Source: JBBKWQ01 sp037969115 (GTDB lineage: Bacteria > Actinomycetota > Acidimicrobiia > Acidimicrobiales > Ilumatobacteraceae). From it: DNA of 5,597 nt. The notes beneath the pieces are model-generated. The model was not told the origin of the DNA, made no database searches, and saw nothing but the letters and a program-made list of their open reading frames with translations. The DNA is taken from positions 1-5,597 of the forward strand of contig JBBKWQ010000246.1 of assembly GCA_037969115.1 (NCBI GenBank), in the 5' to 3' direction. Below, in pieces: positions 1-4,852 of this stretch (the first letter of the stretch is position 1; every line of letters starts with the position of its first letter). Both the position numbers and the translations under genes were made by a program.

Positions 1-375
1 TATTTCATGCTCGTCGAGGAAGCCGCGCTCCTGGTCATCAATGCGGGCGCAATCGGGCGTAACGGCGAGGTGCTCGTCCTCGACATGGGCGAGCCGGTGA
101 AGATCGTCGACGTTGCTCGGCGTCTTGCGGAGCAGTACCACCCGCCCCTCGAGATCGAGTTCACCGGACTACGCCCAGGCGAGAAGTTGCACGAGGACCT
201 GATCGGAACAAACGAGACCGGCGAACGGCCGCGACATCCGATGATCACCCATGCATCAGTGCCACCGATCGCGATCAGCGACGTTCAGTCCTTGACGGCG
301 TTGCGCAACGGTGAGCTCATAGCAGCACTCCGGTCCATTGTGTCCGACCAAATCGACTCCTCGGTCAGCACATGA
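1..375 (+). CDS. Polysaccharide biosynthesis NDP-sugar 4,6-dehydratase/epimerase, C-terminal part (FlaA1/CapD/PglF type), 5' truncated
   Basis: Only the last 124 residues are in the window; the frame is open from base 1 and ends at TGA 373-375. What is visible matches the C-terminus of the CapD/FlaA1 branch of the extended short-chain dehydrogenase family: YFM at the very start, then a segment reading VLDMGEPVKIVDVARRLAE (about residues 25-43) and TGLRPGEKLHEDLI (55-68), both hallmarks of these proteins. Family members are usually inner-membrane proteins with N-terminal transmembrane helices and a cytoplasmic Rossmann domain that dehydrates UDP-GlcNAc to UDP-2-acetamido-2,6-dideoxy-4-keto-hexose. 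The catalytic and NAD-binding parts lie outside the window, so 4,6-dehydratase versus 4,6-dehydratase/5-epimerase cannot be decided directly. The aminotransferase downstream overlaps it by 4 bp (ATGA), implying translational coupling, and the neighbours favour the PglF role (4,6-dehydratase feeding a 4-aminotransferase). The ATG at 7 is an internal Met codon, not the start. Confidence 0.9.
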   Translation, partial: YFMLVEEAALLVINAGAIGRNGEVLVLDMGEPVKIVDVARRLAEQYHPPLEIEFTGLRPGEKLHEDLIGTNETGERPRHPMITHASVPPIAISDVQSLTALRNGELIAALRSIVSDQIDSSVST

Positions 376-1484
376 GCCGCGTCTACCTCTCGCCGCCAGA
401 TGTCGGTGATGCCGAACGCAACGCACTCCTCGCTGCATTCGACAGCGGTTGGATCGCTCCGGTTGGTCCCGACGTTGACGGGTTTGAACGCGATGTCGAG
501 GCGCTGATCGGGTGGCCGGGCGTTGTTGCTCTGTCGAGCGGGACTGCCGCGCTACATCTCGCTCTGCTCTCGGTTGGGGTCGAACGCGGTGACCACGTAC
601 TCCTCTCGAGCTTTACGTTTGCCGCGACCGCCAACGCTGTCAGATACTGCGGCGCAATCCCGGCCTTCGTTGACAGCGAGCCGTCATCGTGGAACATGAA
701 CCCGGACCTTCTTGCGGAAGCGTTGACCGTCGCGGCTTCGACGAACCGGCTGCCCAAAGCGGTCGTTGTCGTTGACCTCTACGGGCAGTGCGCGGACTAC
801 GAACGCATCATTCCGATCTGTCACGGGTACGACGTGGCAGTCATAGAAGACTCTGCCGAAGCACTCGGCGCAACGTATCGAGGTCGACCCGCTGGTTCAC
901 TGGCCGATGTTGCTGTGCTGTCCTTCAACGGCAACAAGATCATCACGACCAGCGGCGGCGGAATGCTCTTGTCGCCAAATCGATCGGTTGCAGATCGAGC
1001 CCGCTACCTCGCCACCCAAGCACGCCAGTCCGCGGTGCACTACGAGCACACCGAGATCGGTTACAACTATCGGCTGAGCAATCTTCTCGCAGCGGTCGGT
1101 CGAGCGCAACTGTCCCGCCTGCCGACGATCATCAACAGGCGGCTCGAGATCAACAGGCAATACGTCGACGCATTCTCGAACGTGCCGGTGGGCTTCATGC
1201 CGATTCCAGAATGGAGCGGGTGGAATGGGTGGCTGTCATGCGTGGTTTTCGAGACTCGGAGAGCCCGTGATCTCGTAATGGCCGCATTGGACCAGGAGAA
1301 CATCGAATCTCGACCACTGTGGAAGCCGATGCACCTGCAGCCCGTCTTCGCATCGGAAACGGCTGTCGTCGACGGCACAAGTGAGGATCTCTTCAACCGC
1401 GGACTCTGCTTGCCGAGTGGGAGCGTCCTCAACAACACCGACATCGAGCGGGTCGCGAAGATCGTGACCGAGACATGCAGTTGA
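372..1484 (+). CDS. pglE: DegT/DnrJ/EryC1/StrS-family PLP-dependent sugar aminotransferase (PglE/EpsN-like)
   Basis: A 370-residue protein, full length for the family. The N-terminus YLSPPDVGDAE...SGWIAPVGPDVDGFE (5-39) closely resembles the PglE/EpsN branch, which I recall beginning YLSPPHM...NWIAPLGP. Other landmarks are SSGTAALHLAL (55-65, cofactor phosphate region), IEDSAEALGA (158-167, with Asp160 expected to contact the PLP pyridine nitrogen), SFNGNKIITTSGGGML (184-199, with Lys189 the expected Schiff-base lysine), GYNYRLSNLLAAVGRAQL (230-247) and RPLWKPMHLQPVF (314-326). The expected reaction is transfer of an amino group from glutamate to C4 of a UDP-4-keto-6-deoxy-GlcNAc, made by the upstream dehydratase. 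The ATG at 372 overlaps the dehydratase stop as ATGA; no clear Shine-Dalgarno precedes it, so re-initiation coupling is likely. The stop TGA 1482-1484 directly abuts the stop of the opposite-strand phosphoglycosyl transferase. Family assignment is very secure; exact sugar specificity is inferred from the neighbours. Confidence 0.93.
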   Translation: MSRVYLSPPDVGDAERNALLAAFDSGWIAPVGPDVDGFERDVEALIGWPGVVALSSGTAALHLALLSVGVERGDHVLLSSFTFAATANAVRYCGAIPAFVDSEPSSWNMNPDLLAEALTVAASTNRLPKAVVVVDLYGQCADYERIIPICHGYDVAVIEDSAEALGATYRGRPAGSLADVAVLSFNGNKIITTSGGGMLLSPNRSVADRARYLATQARQSAVHYEHTEIGYNYRLSNLLAAVGRAQLSRLPTIINRRLEINRQYVDAFSNVPVGFMPIPEWSGWNGWLSCVVFETRRARDLVMAALDQENIESRPLWKPMHLQPVFASETAVVDGTSEDLFNRGLCLPSGSVLNNTDIERVAKIVTETCS

Positions 1485-2111
1485 TCAGGTTTCGCCCATG
1501 AATTCCGCCATCGTCGCATGGCCCTCGGCACTCACGCCGACCGGCCTCACCAGGCGTTTCAACGTCATTGCAAGAATCTTCAGATCGACTCCGAGCGAAG
1601 CATGTTCGACGTACCAGACGTCGAGGTCGAGCTTTTCCGGCCAGGACAGCGCATTGCGCCCGTTGACCTGTGCCCAACCGGTGATTCCCGGCTTGGCTTC
1701 CATTCGGCGCCGCTGTTCTGAGCTGTACCGTTCGACGTACGCCATGGGAAGCGGACGTGGCCCGACAAGACTCATGTCTCCGCGTATCACCGACCAGAGT
1801 TGGGGGAGTTCGTCCAGACTGGACGAGCGCAAGGTCTCACCGAAACTGGTCAGTCGCAGTTCGTCGGGCAGCAACTCGCCATCCGAATCGCGTTGGTCGC
1901 TCATCGAACGGAACTTCGGTACGAGAATGGGCCGCGCCGCGAGTCCGGCGCGTTCTTGTTTGAACAACACCGGTGTCCCGAGTCGCATTCGCACAAGCGC
2001 AGCCGCCACCACTCCGAGAGGGGCGAGCAGAACTATGGCCGGTAAGGCCAGGAGTAGGTCCAGCGCGCGCTTCGGCCGGCCTCGCTCAATCCATCGTGTC
2101 GCCACCTCCAT
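1485..2111 (-). CDS. pglC: Monotopic phosphoglycosyl transferase, PglC-like (bacterial sugar transferase family)
   Basis: A 208-residue protein from ATG 2111, close to the roughly 200 residues of Campylobacter PglC. It transfers a phosphosugar from a UDP-sugar to polyprenol phosphate at the cytoplasmic membrane, starting glycan assembly. Visible landmarks: KRALDLLLA followed by a hydrophobic stretch (14-40) with Pro31 where PglC has the helix-breaking Pro of its re-entrant membrane helix; KFRSM (66-70); the catalytic Asp-Glu dyad in SSLDELPQLW (D100, E101); GDMSLVGPRPL (111-121); PGITGWAQVNGRNALSW (141-157); DVWYVEH (164-170); and a C-terminal SAEGHAT (194-200) like the SKEGHVT I recall in PglC. 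No large N-terminal multi-helix domain is present, so this is the short type. Start choice: ATG 2111 gives the expected length but has no clear Shine-Dalgarno. GTG 2147 (in frame, 12 residues longer, GAGG about 7 nt upstream) is an alternative that would overlap the divergent gene. It is the only gene here on the minus strand. Confidence 0.93.
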   Translation of the reverse strand: MEVATRWIERGRPKRALDLLLALPAIVLLAPLGVVAAALVRMRLGTPVLFKQERAGLAARPILVPKFRSMSDQRDSDGELLPDELRLTSFGETLRSSSLDELPQLWSVIRGDMSLVGPRPLPMAYVERYSSEQRRRMEAKPGITGWAQVNGRNALSWPEKLDLDVWYVEHASLGVDLKILAMTLKRLVRPVGVSAEGHATMAEFMGET

Positions 2112-2116
2112 GACTG

Positions 2117-2122
2117 TAGGTT
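2117..2122 (+). promoter_or_regulatory. Candidate -10 hexamer for a leaderless acetyltransferase transcript
   Basis: TAGGTT fits the TANNNT pattern of actinobacterial -10 elements and ends six bases before GTG 2129, the spacing at which transcription would start at or next to the start codon. No good -35 is visible 16-18 bp upstream. The gene follows a convergent and then divergent junction, so it probably needs its own promoter or relies on readthrough from the aminotransferase. The call rests on a short motif that can occur by chance. Confidence 0.25.
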
Positions 2123-2128
2123 GCTGAC

Positions 2129-2800
2129 GTGGCGTACATGCCGACACCCGGCCGCCTCGTGATCGTTGGAGCAGGCGGTTTCGGTCGCGAGTGCCTCGAC
2201 ATCGTCCAAGCACTCAACGACTACGGCGCAAACCTCGACTTCGTTGGCTTCGTCGATGACGGCGTCGTTGACTGCGATCTACTTGCAAGGAGGGGGGCTG
2301 AGCATCTCGGGCCGGTCGAGTCGGCGCGCGACCACGCCGAGCATTACGTGATCGCGATCGGCGACGGCTCGACTCGTCGAAAGATCGATGCTGACCTGAC
2401 CCCGAGCGGCATCAAGGCACTCGTGTTGATACATCCACACGCCACGCTCGGGTCCGATTGCCGCGTCGGGGACGGAGCAATTCTCAATGCTGGAGCGCGA
2501 GTGACGACGAACATCGATGTAGGTCGGCATACGCAGGTTCATGCCAACGCAACGGTTGGTCACGACACCATCATCGACGACTTCGTTTCGATCTTTCCTG
2601 GCGCGACCATCAGCGGTTCAGTCCGGCTGGAGAGCGGCGTCACGGTGGGCACGGGCGCAAATGTTCTACCTGGGGTTTGCATCGGGGCCGGAACCCTCGT
2701 CGGTGCCGGTGCCGTCGTCACACGGGATCTCGGCGCCGATCAGGTTGTCACGGGGATCCCGGCAAGACGTGCGGTGTCGGCGATCAGAACCTGTCGTTGA
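2129..2800 (+). CDS. pglD: PglD/NeuD-type sugar acetyltransferase, left-handed beta-helix (hexapeptide repeat)
   Basis: A 223-residue protein from GTG 2129 (214-220 is usual for the family). The N-terminal domain begins LVIVGAGGFGRECLDIV (10-26), the glycine-rich nucleotide-sugar binding Rossmann-like part of PglD/NeuD proteins, followed by FVGFVDD (38-44) and YVIAIGDGSTRRKI (73-86). From about residue 100 the chain runs through hexapeptide repeats (HPHATLGSDCRVGDGAILNAG, VTVGTGANVLPGV, IGAGTLVGAGAVVTRD), ending VVTGIPAR (206-213). HANATVGHD (138-146) contains the expected catalytic His (H145), here followed by Asp where PglD has Glu. The expected reaction is acetyl-CoA-dependent N-acetylation of the C4 amine made by the upstream aminotransferase; O-acetylation as in NeuD is the alternative. 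GTG 2129 is chosen because a TAGGTT motif lies six bases upstream, which would suit a leaderless transcript; ATG 2138 is also possible. The gene diverges from the pglC-like gene with a 17-bp gap. Confidence 0.92.
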   Translation: MAYMPTPGRLVIVGAGGFGRECLDIVQALNDYGANLDFVGFVDDGVVDCDLLARRGAEHLGPVESARDHAEHYVIAIGDGSTRRKIDADLTPSGIKALVLIHPHATLGSDCRVGDGAILNAGARVTTNIDVGRHTQVHANATVGHDTIIDDFVSIFPGATISGSVRLESGVTVGTGANVLPGVCIGAGTLVGAGAVVTRDLGADQVVTGIPARRAVSAIRTCR

Positions 2801-2804
2801 AGGG
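2800..2804 (+). promoter_or_regulatory. Candidate Shine-Dalgarno (AAGGG) for an upstream start of the GT4 gene
   Basis: AAGGG begins on the last base of the acetyltransferase stop codon and lies 8 nt before an in-frame ATC codon at 2813. The GT4 reading frame is open from just after TGA 2807-2809. No ATG, GTG or TTG stands at the right distance in that frame, so this site would make sense only if ATC serves as start or if the sequence differs here. The site also falls in the left arm of a possible weak stem (2797-2805 with 2825-2832, one bulged A). Confidence 0.3.
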
Positions 2805-2863
2805 TTTGACCGATCGACGTACTCACCCTCAACACCCCCGAGTTCGCACCCACTCGGTGGTTC

Positions 2864-4039
2864 GTGTGCTTCGGGCCGATCTGGCCGCCAACCGCCGGCG
2901 CGACGATTCGACATACTCAGGTCCTTGACGCGCTCGCCGACGTACCGAACTCCGGAGTGATCTTCGTGACGAGAGACGTCCCGCCGACCGACGCCAGGGA
3001 GTGGGCCAAGCAGTCCACACTCCCGATCATGTGGATCCGATCACCAGACGCCGAGCGGATCGGGCAGATACGTGCGTTGGTGACATCACTGATTCGTCGT
3101 GAGCCGTACCTAGTGTCGGTCATGCGGTACGCCAGGCGGTTGGCTGATGTGCCCGACGGCAGCATAATTCTGGCCGCGCAAGGCGCCGCGTCGGGCTTCA
3201 TCCGTCCCGCAGAGCGAGCCGATGCCGTTCTCATGCTCTGTGATTTTGACCCGGAATACGCACACAACCAGATGGCCACCGAACGAGGAATGGTTCGCAG
3301 TATCGTGCGGCGACTCAACTGGGTCCTCACAGTCCGCTACTTTCGCCGGCTCTATCCTGCGGTTGCGCGGGTCATCACGCTGACAAGCGTGGACGAAACC
3401 CAAGTGAAGCAACTCGCGCCGGAGTCGACGGTCCTCAACATCGCGGTTGGTATGCAACCCCCGTCGCCGGCCGTTCGCTCTCCCGCCGTCCCAACGCGGT
3501 TGGTATTCGTCGGAGGTGGCCCGAGAAATGTCGAGTCGATCAAGCTCTCCATCGAGGGCGTCATTCCGCACCTTCGCCGACTAGGGGTGGACACGCCGCT
3601 TGAGGTTGGTGGACGGCTATCACATACCGACCTTTGCGAGATCCGAAACTCCATGGATCTAGCCGGCCTGCCGGACGACAGCATCGAACTCGTGGGCCAG
3701 GTCGACGACATCGGCGCACTTCTCTCGCCTGGGTCAGTTCTGCTCGCGCCGTTTGCACTCGGAGCGGGAGTGAAGATCAAGTGCATCGACGCAATGATGA
3801 GAGGTTCGCTCGTCGCAACGACGCCAGAAGGTGCGCGCGGAACTCCGTTGCTTCGAGATGAGACAGGAATCGTCGAGAAGAATCTGGCGACGCTTGCCAA
3901 GAAGGTCGCCATGATCCTCGGCACCCGCGCAGGCGGTTTAATCGCCGACCGTGGGCGCACTGCTGCTGTAGAGTTGCACAGTCTGACGTCGCATCGTCGG
4001 GAGCTGATTCGGGCTCTCGATGTATGCCCGGAGAATTAG
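2864..4039 (+). CDS. Glycosyltransferase family 4-like (GT-B fold, group 1)
   Basis: 391 residues from GTG 2864, the only conventional in-frame start near the 5' end. CFGPIWPPTAGATIRH (2-17) is the typical N-terminal loop of GT4 enzymes, with a small-residue turn contacting the nucleotide sugar. The C-terminal Rossmann domain starts at RLVFVGGGPRNVESI (212-226), continues ELVGQVDDIGALL (275-287) and has the donor-binding stretch LLAPFALGAGVKIKCIDAMMRG (293-314), where Asp309 stands in for the Glu usually seen in the LEAMA motif. The expected role is cytoplasmic transfer of a sugar from an NDP-donor onto the lipid-linked acceptor; donor and acceptor cannot be read from sequence. There is no signal peptide or clear membrane span. 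The start is doubtful: coding character continues upstream to 2813, which would add 17 residues (IDVLTLN...TRWF), including most of the first beta strand. The next gene starts on the base after TAG 4037-4039, indicating one operon. Confidence 0.88.
   Translation: MCFGPIWPPTAGATIRHTQVLDALADVPNSGVIFVTRDVPPTDAREWAKQSTLPIMWIRSPDAERIGQIRALVTSLIRREPYLVSVMRYARRLADVPDGSIILAAQGAASGFIRPAERADAVLMLCDFDPEYAHNQMATERGMVRSIVRRLNWVLTVRYFRRLYPAVARVITLTSVDETQVKQLAPESTVLNIAVGMQPPSPAVRSPAVPTRLVFVGGGPRNVESIKLSIEGVIPHLRRLGVDTPLEVGGRLSHTDLCEIRNSMDLAGLPDDSIELVGQVDDIGALLSPGSVLLAPFALGAGVKIKCIDAMMRGSLVATTPEGARGTPLLRDETGIVEKNLATLAKKVAMILGTRAGGLIADRGRTAAVELHSLTSHRRELIRALDVCPEN
4030..4033 (+). promoter_or_regulatory. Shine-Dalgarno for the GT2 gene
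   Basis: GGAG lies within the last codons of the GT4 gene, six bases before ATG 4040. This is good spacing and supports the ATG at 4040 as the real start even though the gene begins directly after the upstream stop. Confidence 0.65.
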
Positions 4040-4852
4040 ATGCAACGGCCGAGCATTGCCGTCTGCATCGTTGTCTACGGATCAGCCGAGACAGCTCTCG
4101 CTCTCCGTCAAGACCTCGCGTCGAAGGTCAGAGAGGTCGTCCTCGTCTCAACCTCGGCTGCAGGTGGGCACATCGCCGATCTGCCACTCGAGAACGTGGG
4201 CTACGGTGCGGCCGCCAACGCTGGCTTCCACCACCTCAAAGCGCGTTGCGACTGGTTCGTCGTCATGAACGACGATCTTCGGCTCGAGAACGGTGGCGCC
4301 GTCGCACTCCGTGCACGACTCGGATCCCTTCCCGATGAGATCGGAATGTGGTCGTTCACCGGATCATCGAGCGGCATCGGCCCAACACGGCCGCACCATC
4401 CTTTCGAGATCGCACCGCACGGTGCCGCGATAGCGATACGTCGGGACATCTTTGACGCGATTGGCGGGTTCGACCCCAGATTCTTTCTGTACGCCGAGGA
4501 GGTCGACCTATGGGTAAGAATGCCACGCGCTGCGTCAACCGGGTACGAGACCGCCGATTTCATCGTCCACGAAGGAGCGGCGAGTTCTGGAACATCACCA
4601 ACAGCGTCCTTCGAACTTGGCAGATCGACCGGGCTGCTCAATAGGAAGCACAGAACGATACTCCGAGCTGTCGCGCGGGTCATCGTGCGAACCGTCAACG
4701 TCTCGCTTCGACGTAGATCGCCGCGGAATGCTGCGGCATTCTTGGCCGGGTTCGTCCACGGAGTCTTCTTACCAGGACACGACGGACCATCCGCCAGGTC
4801 GTACGGTGCCGTCGGTCTGCGTCGTCGAGTATCCACCGGAGGGGCTGAGTGA
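4040..4852 (+). CDS. Glycosyltransferase family 2 (GT-A fold), WbbL/rhamnosyltransferase-like
   Basis: A 270-residue GT-A enzyme. SIAVCIVVYGSAETAL (5-20) is the first strand and loop. NVGYGAAANAGF (52-63) matches the N-x-G-x-(A/G)-x-x-N-x-G motif of rhamnosyltransferase-like GT2 proteins. WFVVMNDDLRL (72-82) carries the metal/nucleotide-binding NDD (77-79). GAAIAIRRDIFDAIGGFDPRFFLYAEEVDLWVRM (128-161) contains the acceptor-side GGFD and the EEVDLW block with the likely catalytic acidic residue. The last about 80 residues are basic and contain RKHRTILRAVARVIVRTV (202-219) and a short hydrophobic stretch (231-245), as in GT2 enzymes that sit on the membrane surface. The usual V-D-N-x-S motif after the second strand is replaced by VSTSAAGG (36-43). 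The role is presumably addition of a later sugar (possibly a deoxyhexose) to the lipid-linked chain; donor is unknown. It starts immediately after the GT4 stop, with GGAG upstream, and its TGA overlaps the flippase GTG. Confidence 0.9.
   Translation: MQRPSIAVCIVVYGSAETALALRQDLASKVREVVLVSTSAAGGHIADLPLENVGYGAAANAGFHHLKARCDWFVVMNDDLRLENGGAVALRARLGSLPDEIGMWSFTGSSSGIGPTRPHHPFEIAPHGAAIAIRRDIFDAIGGFDPRFFLYAEEVDLWVRMPRAASTGYETADFIVHEGAASSGTSPTASFELGRSTGLLNRKHRTILRAVARVIVRTVNVSLRRRSPRNAAAFLAGFVHGVFLPGHDGPSARSYGAVGLRRRVSTGGAE
4838..4844 (+). promoter_or_regulatory. Strong Shine-Dalgarno fixing the flippase GTG start
   Basis: GGAGGGG lies inside the last codons of the GT2 gene, four bases before GTG 4849 (six bases from the GGAGG core). 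It is the strongest ribosome binding site in the window and decides the start of the following gene, which has no ATG near its 5' end in the right frame. Confidence 0.75.

Noticed and set aside
7..9. ATG at 7 as the start of a small 122-residue protein
   Set aside because: The frame is open upstream to base 1 and the sequence is the conserved C-terminus of a much longer dehydratase, so this Met is internal.
1498..2127. 209-codon open frame on the + strand spanning the pglC-like gene
   Set aside because: It is the exact antisense shadow of a gene with unmistakable PGT motifs; its translation is Ser/Arg-rich without any recognisable domain.
2458..2928. 156-codon + strand frame bridging the acetyltransferase end and the GT4 start
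   Set aside because: Out of frame with the hexapeptide-repeat protein, Arg/His-rich, with no family resemblance; considered as an alternative 5' end for the GT4 gene but it does not join its frame.
3352..3960. 202-codon open frame on the - strand within the GT4 gene
   Set aside because: High-GC shadow frame, Ser/Pro/Arg-rich and without domain features, while the + strand encodes a convincing GT-B C-terminal domain.
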